A model generated the notes under the pieces. The model did not search any database, was not told the DNA's origin, and worked only from the letters and a program-made list of their open reading frames with translations. From contig CALSOR010000009.1 of assembly GCA_943788025.1 (NCBI GenBank), positions 1 through 64,000 on the forward strand: DNA of 64,000 nucleotides. Reading direction: 5' to 3'. The first letter of the stretch is position 1; the number at the start of each line of letters is the position of its first letter. Shown in pieces: positions 1-6,816 of this stretch. The position numbers and the translations under genes were made by a program. Source of the stretch: JABAAE01 sp905480545 (lineage in GTDB: Bacteria; Planctomycetota; Planctomycetia; Pirellulales; Pirellulaceae).

Positions 1-272
1 AGTGTTTTGAAAGCAAGATGGTATTGTAAATGGAGCAAACTTGAGCTTAGTTCCGCGAGGATCATCATCCAGTTGCCATCTCCGTATTCCTTGGCTATCC
101 CACGGAATTCTTTGGATCGAGCTTGGTTGCAAAGTTTGTAAATGCCGGCAGTAAATTCTGAGGTTAGAGAATCCGGTTTGATGGCACCAAAGGTGATTTC
201 ACCGACGGAAACCAAACCCTCTTCTATCTGACAAACGAAATCAAACTGTTCTACTGTTTTTGCCTCGGTCAT
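1..272 (-). CDS. Partial unknown gene, 3' end outside window
   Basis: An open frame begins at the ATG at 272 (minus strand) and runs without a stop to the window edge, giving at least 90 codons (it starts MTEAKTVEQFDFVCQIEEGL). I recognise no family. The ATG lies only 8 nt after the recombinase stop codon on the same strand, so the two are probably co-transcribed and this is likely a cargo gene of the integrated element. The visible part is acidic at the N-terminus, with no signal peptide or membrane segment. The frame is real DNA sequence; the gene call is inference. Confidence 0.45.
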   Translation of the reverse strand, partial: MTEAKTVEQFDFVCQIEEGLVSVGEITFGAIKPDSLTSEFTAGIYKLCNQARSKEFRGIAKEYGDGNWMMILAELSSSLLHLQYHLAFKT

Positions 273-279
273 ATTTTTA

Positions 280-1491
280 TCAACCCATTTCTGCCATTAT
301 CGATACGGCCAAGCTGTTCTCCAGTTCAGCATAAAATCGCTCAGTCGTTGATCTGTGTTTGTGGCCAAGCACAGCTTGGGCAGCGTCCAACCCGCCGAGC
401 TTTCGTATTTTTGTGGCGGCAGTCTTTCGAAGTCGATTGGGTGACCATCGTTCGATTTCAGCTTTATCGCATCCTCGCCAAATTGCCTGCCTGTAGGTCC
501 GCGTTGTGTAAAGGTCTTGGACCTTTTTTCCTGCAACCGTGGCTTTTTTCTGTCGGTCTGCCAAACGATCTTGCGGGCTAAAACAGTTGCGTTTTTTTGG
601 CCTGTCCATGTACTTTTTTAGAATTTTCTGAGCGTCAGGCCCAAAGTAAATTTTTCGGTCACTTCCTTGGTGAGCCGTTTTGTGACTGGTTGGATAAAAG
701 GCCCAAGCATCTTCACCCTGAATGATATCACCAGGTCGGATCATGCAGACTTCACCAGGACGCATTCCGGTCAATAGCTGTAACCTGATCATGTCCGCAA
801 TTATTGGGTGAAGTTTCTGAATAGTTAATTCAACTATCGATTCTTCGACCAATCGAATGGGTCGGGTTTCTGGAGCTACTCGATCCTTTGGCTTAAGCGG
901 TTTGACAGCCGCAATGCTTTGGTAGATCTGTTTTGGTATTGCGTTACTCGTCTCAGACGCAAATTCAAAAAGCCTGACAATATGACGGCAGTATTTGTTT
1001 ACAACGTAGCGGGATAATGTTTTAGGTTTTTGATCAGGTGATTTGGGTTGGATTCCAAAAGTGATCAGGTGGCGTCTAAAAGCTTGGAAATTACTCTCTG
1101 AAAATAATTCCGCTTCAGTTTCACCAAACCGAGAACGGAATTCTCGCAGTACGCGTTTCAACGTATCAAGTTCGTTGGCTGATTTGTATTTCTGTTCCCT
1201 GTCTCGAACATAGTCAATGCAGATTTTGGTAATTGTCAAAGATTCACAATCGGATTTTGTCTTCTTCTGGCCCAAGAATTCTTTGGCTTCGATGCTCGAA
1301 AGTTGGCGACCATTCTTCAACCAGATGCCGATAAGCCGATCGTAGTTAAGCGTCGCTTCCTCACTTTCAAACCTCCCAAGTGTGAAGTCTTTTCCATTTA
1401 ATCTGACCACCGCGTACGCGGTTTCCTTGCCTTTGTATCGCGTGACTTTGCGGCGCAATTTGGGGTGTGGCTTGTTGATTCGGTGACTCAT
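280..1491 (-). CDS. Tyrosine recombinase / phage integrase family protein
   Basis: A 403-residue site-specific recombinase. The C-terminal catalytic domain shows the first Arg in LLTGMRPGEVCMI, a box II NRLRKTAATKIRK with the conserved Arg but Asn in place of the usual His of HxxR, LGHKHRSTTERFYAE with the conserved Gly-His, and the nucleophile Tyr. The N-terminal half should hold the core-binding SAM-like domain. The start at 1491 is preferred over an in-frame ATG 21 codons upstream because GGGAG lies 7 nt before it. It reads away from the adjacent tRNA-Val, whose 3' end is about 120 bp upstream. That is the usual arrangement for an element integrated into a tRNA gene. The family is certain; whether the element is still mobile cannot be seen. 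Confidence 0.87.
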   Translation of the reverse strand: MSHRINKPHPKLRRKVTRYKGKETAYAVVRLNGKDFTLGRFESEEATLNYDRLIGIWLKNGRQLSSIEAKEFLGQKKTKSDCESLTITKICIDYVRDREQKYKSANELDTLKRVLREFRSRFGETEAELFSESNFQAFRRHLITFGIQPKSPDQKPKTLSRYVVNKYCRHIVRLFEFASETSNAIPKQIYQSIAAVKPLKPKDRVAPETRPIRLVEESIVELTIQKLHPIIADMIRLQLLTGMRPGEVCMIRPGDIIQGEDAWAFYPTSHKTAHQGSDRKIYFGPDAQKILKKYMDRPKKRNCFSPQDRLADRQKKATVAGKKVQDLYTTRTYRQAIWRGCDKAEIERWSPNRLRKTAATKIRKLGGLDAAQAVLGHKHRSTTERFYAELENSLAVSIMAEMG

Positions 1492-1613
1492 TTCGCGGCT
1501 CCCGTAGAAGTTTAAGGGAAAAAGGGGGAAAAAAATTCCCTGACTTTGCCGCACGACCCAGATGGTCGGTAACGCAGAAGCGTTTCGATATGCTATTTAT
1601 TTGTAAAATCAAA

Positions 1614-1688
1614 TGGGCGATACAGGACTCGAACCTGTGACCCCCTGCTTGTAAGGCAGGTGCTCTAAACCAACTGAGCTAATCGCCC
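1614..1688 (-). tRNA. tRNA-Val (anticodon UAC)
   Basis: On the minus strand the cloverleaf is complete. The acceptor stem is GGGCGAT/ATCGCCC with discriminator A. The D arm contains AGCTCAGTTGG. The anticodon stem CCTGC/GCAGG encloses loop CTTACAA, giving anticodon UAC, which reads GUA valine codons. The T arm is ACAGG-TTCGAGT-CCTGT. CCA is not encoded. Its 3' half is the probable attachment site of the element that carries the recombinase at 280-1491. Confidence 0.95.
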
Positions 1689-1711
1689 GATCTTTATCAT
1701 CGGAGGTCAGG

Positions 1712-1741
1712 ATTCTACCGAATCAGATATTTCCTTGTCAA
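1712..1741 (-). promoter_or_regulatory. Sigma-70-type promoter of tRNA-Val
   Basis: On the minus strand TTGACA (1741-1736) and TAGAAT (1717-1712) are separated by 18 nt. The predicted transcription start is about 17 nt before the mature tRNA. This is a near-consensus housekeeping promoter in the right place. Confidence 0.6.
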
Positions 1742-1832
1742 CAACCGTTTTGAAAGACTTTCTTTCCTAATGCTCATTTTCCTGACCGTTCGTGCGTTTT
1801 CGATCTTTCGAGGCCAGCGGTAAGTTCCAAAT

Positions 1833-2525
1833 CTAATCTTTCAAAACCCTGTTATCATTATTGTAGGACTTCGAGAGCCGAGTCGGTGACGCTCCAAACC
1901 GGTATCGCAACATCGTCAGCCAATTTCGGAATGTTTGCAAAATTGGGCCGTTTTTTTGCCAACGCCGGCCACACACGTACAAGGGGCCCTCAAGTACTTT
2001 CGGCGACGCGATTTTGGATAGACGAGTGGCAATATCAACATCTTCCATTAGTGGTATTTCTTTAAAATTTCCGACGCTTTCCAATAGCCGGCGTGACACA
2101 CAGACCCCTTGGTCTCCGTAAGGTAACTTCTGGACCTGAGCTCTCATTGTGTTGCCCCATTCAATCGCTCGATAGATCCAGCCTGCCGCATCGATCCGCT
2201 GTCGAAAACAGCAGTAGTCGCCCTTTGAAAAGTCAAAAAAAGAACTCAGTTGCTTACCGATCGAATCTGATAGCCAATTGTCAGCGTGAAGAAACATAAG
2301 TACATCACCGTCGGCTTGTTCGACACCTGCGTTCAGTTGAATTCCACGACCAGCGGCGCTTGAAACCACTGTGGCACCACAGCTCTTTGCGATTGAAACG
2401 GTTTGGTCGCGACTGCCACCATCGGCCACGATGATTTCATGGGCTTCGGCAGACCTGCAGGAAGAAATAGCCCGATGGATGGTGGCTGCTTCGTTCAGGG
2501 CGGGGATGATTACGGAGAGCTTCAA
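1833..2525 (-). CDS. Family 2 glycosyltransferase (TIGR04283-like)
   Basis: A 230-residue GT-A-fold glycosyltransferase. The N-terminus LSVIIPALNEAATIHRAI is the nucleotide-sugar-binding start of the family. HEIIVADGGSRDQTVSIA holds the first Asp-containing motif, LMFLHADNWL is the DxD-equivalent metal/nucleotide site, and LMEDVDIATRL is the acceptor-side ED motif. Its small size and single catalytic domain match TIGR04283, a family named for association with arsenosugar clusters but also found widely outside them. No arsenic gene is nearby, so the substrate is unknown. The only start consistent with the upstream stop is TTG at 2525, and no clear ribosome binding site was seen. Confidence 0.82.
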   Translation of the reverse strand: MKLSVIIPALNEAATIHRAISSCRSAEAHEIIVADGGSRDQTVSIAKSCGATVVSSAAGRGIQLNAGVEQADGDVLMFLHADNWLSDSIGKQLSSFFDFSKGDYCCFRQRIDAAGWIYRAIEWGNTMRAQVQKLPYGDQGVCVSRRLLESVGNFKEIPLMEDVDIATRLSKIASPKVLEGPLYVCGRRWQKNGPILQTFRNWLTMLRYRFGASPTRLSKSYNNDNRVLKD

Positions 2526-2650
2526 GCGTCTATTTTGATAAAGGGAAACAAATATTTACGATCTTTTGTCGAATGCTCGATCGGCATTGATGTTCAGTCG
2601 AAGTCATGACTGCTCGGATTAAAAAACTTTCAAAGAATTGAGCAAAGTTT

Positions 2651-2678
2651 TTGCAACACGGTTCGATGGCGATATAAT
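2651..2678 (+). promoter_or_regulatory. Promoter of the Gfo/Idh/MocA gene
   Basis: TTGCAA at 2651-2656 and a perfect TATAAT at 2673-2678 are spaced by 16 nt, placing transcription start near 2685, about 43 nt before the ATG at 2728. Confidence 0.55.
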
Positions 2679-2727
2679 GTGCCGATTCGAGAAGGCTACT
2701 TTAGCGAACCTGAGTTAATAACAATAT

Positions 2728-3780
2728 ATGAAGTTAAACGTTGGTGTGATCGGAATTGGTGAAGATTGGGAGACGCTTCATCGCCCAGCCTTAAAGTCTT
2801 TGTCGGATCGATTTGAAGTCAAAGGTGTTTGTTCGGATATCGCTATCAAGTCCCGCAACGTCGCAAATGATTTTAATGCGACGCAGTTTGATGGATTTCG
2901 CGCGTTGATTCAGCGAGAAGATATCGATGCCGTCCTTTGTTTGGGGCGGGATTGGGTTGGTGCCTTGCCATTGCTTGCGGCGTGTGATTTCGGAAAAGCA
3001 ATTTACAGCTCGACAACGCTCGATATGGATCCCACGCGGGCCGGCCAAATCAAAAAAAGAGTCGAGGAATCTGGCGTTGCTTTTATGGCGGAGTTTGCCA
3101 GGCGGCATACTCCGGCAACGATTCGCTTGAAAGAATTGATTGCGACACGCCTGGGCAAACCCAAAATGATTTTTTGCACAGAACGCATGACGCAGCGAAA
3201 AGCCAAAACAAGTGCATCGCTGATGCGAGGTTGCAGCGACGATGGGAAATTGATGCTGGAGCTAATTGATTGGTGCAGTTATATCATTGGTGAATCACCA
3301 AGCTCGGTGCAGGGGATTCGGCACGAATACGAAAGTGGGAGTCATCTCCCAGAATCGAATAGTAGTTCGGAGCTGAGTGGTGATTCGGTTTCCGAATTTA
3401 AGCTACTAAGCCTTGGGTTTGAGGATGAAAAGGGAAAGGCGTCCGCGAACGCTCAAATCCGTATGGCTCGATTAATGCCGGAAGATTGGAAGGACGCAAT
3501 CAGCTTTCGACGGCCAGCCAAAGTGCAGGTTTCTTGCGAACGCGGGGTAGCTTATATTGACTCCCCAACCACCATTATTTGGTTTGATGAAGGCGGCCAG
3601 CATACCGAATCCCTTGAGGCTGATCGGCCGGTTGGGGAGCAGTTACTGACACTTTTTCATCGTGCGGTCACCAGTTTGATCCGAAAAACCAATGATATCG
3701 AAGATGCTTACCGAGCCAGACTGATCGTTGACCGAGCGTATGAAAGCTTCGAGACCTCCAGAGCAATTCGTCTCGCCTAA
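2728..3780 (+). CDS. Gfo/Idh/MocA-family oxidoreductase-like protein
   Basis: A 350-residue protein with an N-terminal Rossmann start (LNVGVIGIGEDWETLHRPAL), a DAVLCLG strand where these NAD(P)-dependent sugar dehydrogenases contact the cofactor, and a C-terminal alpha/beta domain typical of the family. Odd point: the conserved EKP motif, whose Lys takes part in catalysis, would be expected after GKAIY near residue 97, but the sequence there reads YSSTTLDMDP. The canonical Lys-Pro is therefore missing, and the glycine-rich loop is also atypical. It may be a divergent or non-catalytic member. No substrate can be assigned. It has its own promoter and converges on the SASA esterase gene across a tandem repeat. 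Confidence 0.75.
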   Translation: MKLNVGVIGIGEDWETLHRPALKSLSDRFEVKGVCSDIAIKSRNVANDFNATQFDGFRALIQREDIDAVLCLGRDWVGALPLLAACDFGKAIYSSTTLDMDPTRAGQIKKRVEESGVAFMAEFARRHTPATIRLKELIATRLGKPKMIFCTERMTQRKAKTSASLMRGCSDDGKLMLELIDWCSYIIGESPSSVQGIRHEYESGSHLPESNSSSELSGDSVSEFKLLSLGFEDEKGKASANAQIRMARLMPEDWKDAISFRRPAKVQVSCERGVAYIDSPTTIIWFDEGGQHTESLEADRPVGEQLLTLFHRAVTSLIRKTNDIEDAYRARLIVDRAYESFETSRAIRLA

Positions 3781-3832
3781 AAAGAGCATGGCTTTGGAGG
3801 CGAGTTTAGAATCTGCTCCGGATGATGGTCTT

Positions 3833-3957
3833 GAGTTACTGAACGCCAGAGATACTAAACGCCAGCGTTACTGATCGCCAGAGTTACTAAACGCCAGAGT
3901 TACTGACGCCAGAGTTACTAGAACGCCAGAGTTACTGAACGCCAGAGTTACTGATCG
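3833..3957. repeat. Tandem repeat, about 8 copies of a 16-bp unit
   Basis: Imperfect direct repeats with consensus GAGTTACTGAACGCCA begin at 3833, 3849, 3865, 3881, 3897, 3912, 3929 and 3945. Units are 16 bp except one of 15 and one of 17; the last is cut short. The array fills the gap between two convergent genes, and its last unit supplies the stop codon of the SASA esterase gene (TTA at 3948-3950 on the plus strand). Confidence 0.92.
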
Positions 3958-5720
3958 GTCGCTGGGATTTTCAGGTACGATTCCGCCATAAGTTCGCCAA
4001 GTGCGATGACGCCTTTTGAATCGAGGACAAGTTTCTTTTCCTGTTCCGGTAGATCAAAAGCTTTGATGTGATTCGTGTTTGGGTCTTCTGCGAATTGCTT
4101 TTCCATCATTCCCACGACGTCAATATTGTTGACGTTTTTATCATCAGTGGGCGGTTGCTGAGTTACAAACCACTTTAACTCCGGCAATTCCAATTCGGCT
4201 CGACTCTGAATAATCGTAGCGTTCAGCCAAGAGGCAGCTTGCTTTCGAAATGGGGAAAAGGACATGTCATTTTCCCCCAAGTGATAGAAGACGCCAGCCA
4301 ATTCAACATCATGCCCACGTTGCGAAAGCTCCTTCATTGATTGCTTGATGAACGCGATAAATTCTGGATAGATGTTACGGTCTTTGGCCATGCTGCCTTC
4401 AGGCGACCAGTCTATGACTTGGGTTCCGCTGTGAGTGAACTTTGCGATCGCGATTTGCTGAGCAGGATTGTTTTTCTGAGAAAAAGCGGTCGAGATGGAA
4501 CGTCCGAAACTTAATTCTGGTCCGAAGGTGTCGTAGTATCCTGCCGGTCCCAGTGGTTCCCAGCCGTCCGATTTTTTGAAGCCGCCACCGATGCTGTACT
4601 TAAATGCTATTTTCGGATTGTCGATCAATAACTTGGCCGACTCCGATTCAGGATTGATGTCTTGGACAAATGCGCGTTCTCCTTCCATGTTCCGATGCCC
4701 CGCTAACACGAACAGTTTGACCGAGCTGTTTTTCCGATAGGGCCAGTCCTTGAGCTTGCGCGTTTTTGTTTTCAGTTTTCCGATCGTGCGAAGATAAGCG
4801 TCCGCATAATTCACTCCATGTTCCAGTTGTCCCAGCGTTCCATAGTGATAATGCAATCCGACGCCACCGCCGATTTCCACACCAACATGCGACGTGGGAA
4901 TGTACTCGGCTAGGACATCAGCATTGGCGACCGATTTTTGTCCCTGGCTGATTGCATACATCCGCGGCCGAAGGTCCATTCCCCAAATTGTCTTTGTGCA
5001 AAGCTCACCGATGTAGAACTTCAGGTTTGGAGTTTTTAGATCACGTCGCCACGACGCGAGGAAGTTCTTGAGGTTTGCTCCGTAGTTTGGCATGTAGTCT
5101 TTTTCGAACATGTCGTTTTCGCCTTGGTGCCACATGAAACCTTCTATTTTGTATTTGATGTTTTGGTTCTCAAGTTCGGCAAGTGATTTGCGAACGACCT
5201 CAAGGGCGAGCGGATACATTTTGAAGCCCTTGGGATGATCAGGATTCCAATCACCACCCAAATGTGTGCCACCAGCGGCAACCTTGATAATCGCGATGGG
5301 GGAATCAATGGTTTGCGTTACTTTTCTGGCGAACGAAAGTTCAGGTCCAACGACGTTGTTTACCGGTTTTAAATCAACCCAACCGTTGGATTTCATCTTG
5401 TTTTCACGACCGATGCAATATGAAAACTTGACATCGGGCTGAGGCTTTTCCAACCCGCGAAATGGCGGAAAACGTTCGATGTCTTTTGCCTTTGAATCCG
5501 AACCCACCATATTCGATTGTCCAGCAAAGATGAAAACACGAGTGACTTGCTCGTTTTGACCTTCATCATTTCCCGCTGCAATCTGAACAAGGTAGGTGGT
5601 GCAGAAGAGGTAAAAAAACGGAAGAGCGACGAACCGGAAGTATGTTGTCATGTTGCAGGTCGGTGAGAGTTTGGGGTGTGAACGTTCGATTGATTTGATT
5701 GTGTTGGGTGATGTCATCAT
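3948..5720 (-). CDS. Secreted double-domain SASA-type acetylesterase
   Basis: A 590-residue exported protein with two tandem SASA domains (sialate O-acetylesterase family, SGNH-like hydrolases of carbohydrate esters). Domain 1, about residues 60-340, has the nucleophile motif FAGQSNMVG (Ser69), a MWHQGENDM block, and a C-terminal LHYHYGTLGQ with the likely catalytic His. Domain 2, about 345-588, is clearly homologous (LAGHRNMEG, FYHLGENDM), but Ser is Arg and the His segment is lost, so it is probably inactive. The start may instead be the ATG at 5651, which puts MTTYFRFVALPFFYLFC at the N-terminus as a signal peptide; neither start has a good ribosome binding site. It follows the DUF4159 gene by 14 nt, so the two are probably co-transcribed. 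Confidence 0.8.
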   Translation of the reverse strand: MMTSPNTIKSIERSHPKLSPTCNMTTYFRFVALPFFYLFCTTYLVQIAAGNDEGQNEQVTRVFIFAGQSNMVGSDSKAKDIERFPPFRGLEKPQPDVKFSYCIGRENKMKSNGWVDLKPVNNVVGPELSFARKVTQTIDSPIAIIKVAAGGTHLGGDWNPDHPKGFKMYPLALEVVRKSLAELENQNIKYKIEGFMWHQGENDMFEKDYMPNYGANLKNFLASWRRDLKTPNLKFYIGELCTKTIWGMDLRPRMYAISQGQKSVANADVLAEYIPTSHVGVEIGGGVGLHYHYGTLGQLEHGVNYADAYLRTIGKLKTKTRKLKDWPYRKNSSVKLFVLAGHRNMEGERAFVQDINPESESAKLLIDNPKIAFKYSIGGGFKKSDGWEPLGPAGYYDTFGPELSFGRSISTAFSQKNNPAQQIAIAKFTHSGTQVIDWSPEGSMAKDRNIYPEFIAFIKQSMKELSQRGHDVELAGVFYHLGENDMSFSPFRKQAASWLNATIIQSRAELELPELKWFVTQQPPTDDKNVNNIDVVGMMEKQFAEDPNTNHIKAFDLPEQEKKLVLDSKGVIALGELMAESYLKIPATDQ

Positions 5721-5734
5721 CGTTTGGCTGGACC

Positions 5735-6706
5735 CTAGTGAGTCATCGCATATGTGATGATATTAATCCCAAGTGGATAAGATTTCTTTTCCGAAAATTC
5801 CAGGAAGTACTCGCGGTTTTCACCTTCGCGTTCCCAGCCATCACCAACGTCATTGTTATGACAGAGTAACGCAACCATCCGATCGTTGTCGTCGAAATAA
5901 GCCCAAAAATGTGGGGCTTGATCGGAGGTGTAGCCTCGGTGCCAATGCTCAAATTTGTAGCCCTCTTGCCATGTTTTCAAATCGGTGACTTGAGGGAGTT
6001 CCTTCAGATCGTACACCAGGTGAAAAATGGGATGATCGAGCGATAGCTCCACAGGCTTACTGTTTGGGAGAACGCGTTGCATTTCTTGAAACACATTATC
6101 GATCGCATCGTCGGTCCAGAAATCGTCCATCATGACGAATCCACCATTGAGCAAATATCGGCGGAATGCAGCTTGTTCCCTTGAATCGAGCCGCATGTAT
6201 TGTACGCCCGCCATGTAAGCAAAAGGGTGGTTGAGTAGTTCTGGGTCGGAAAGGCGAAGAACTTTGCCGTTAGGAGCGACTTCCATCGAGGTGAGTTGTT
6301 TCAAGCGAAAAGAAAAATTCCAATCACCGTCCGGATAGTCATTGTCCCAGCGATCCCACCAGCCAAAGGGGCCATAGGCGTCGTATTGAATTCGAACAAA
6401 TGTAAAAACGTCACGCTCGAATTTTGATTCGATTTTCCAGGTTGGGAAGTCGCTGCGATTGGGCAGTGGACGACGTCGCCATGGGGTTTGCTTCGGTCGG
6501 TAAACTCCGTCGGAATCATCTTCCAGTTGGCCCCACCTCTCTTGCGGAGCAAGCGTTGCCGTAAATTCGATGTTTTCGGCCGTTTCAACGACTTTTTGCA
6601 ATCGCGGAAACGCCGGTTTGGGTGACTCAACTTTTTGAAAACGATTTGCAAAAAGAAAGATTCCGCAGGACAACGAAATTAGTATTGCTGTTACAAATCG
6701 AGTCAT
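5735..6706 (-). CDS. DUF4159 domain-containing protein
   Basis: A 323-residue protein with an N-terminal hydrophobic segment (TAILISLSCGIFLFA), probably a signal peptide or anchor. The body has features I associate with DUF4159: TFVRIQYD, a region around MAGVQYMRL, and GGFVMMDDFW, the flavodoxin-like core, ending with GINIITYAM. The function of DUF4159 is not established; it is common in Planctomycetes, often beside MoxR/DUF58 genes, which are absent here. It sits between the redoxin fusion gene (111 bp upstream) and the SASA esterase gene on the same strand, suggesting a shared transcript, perhaps for envelope or polysaccharide processing. Confidence 0.82.
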   Translation of the reverse strand: MTRFVTAILISLSCGIFLFANRFQKVESPKPAFPRLQKVVETAENIEFTATLAPQERWGQLEDDSDGVYRPKQTPWRRRPLPNRSDFPTWKIESKFERDVFTFVRIQYDAYGPFGWWDRWDNDYPDGDWNFSFRLKQLTSMEVAPNGKVLRLSDPELLNHPFAYMAGVQYMRLDSREQAAFRRYLLNGGFVMMDDFWTDDAIDNVFQEMQRVLPNSKPVELSLDHPIFHLVYDLKELPQVTDLKTWQEGYKFEHWHRGYTSDQAPHFWAYFDDNDRMVALLCHNNDVGDGWEREGENREYFLEFSEKKSYPLGINIITYAMTH

Positions 6707-6816
6707 GGGCTATTGCCACTAGAGTAGGGACGTTCCATTGTATCGAAAAACGATGTGGTCGGTTTGATGAAAAACGCGAGCACAACGCCATCGAACCATC
6801 CAATACTTGGTGGAGC

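Noticed and set aside
1367..1612. 81-residue frame overlapping the recombinase start
   Set aside because: It is in another frame, overlaps the well-supported recombinase start, and shows no homology that would suggest a frameshifted N-terminus.
3833..3957. CRISPR array
   Set aside because: The 16-bp units are directly adjacent with no spacers, and there are no cas genes in the window; it is a plain tandem repeat, as is 21686-21775.
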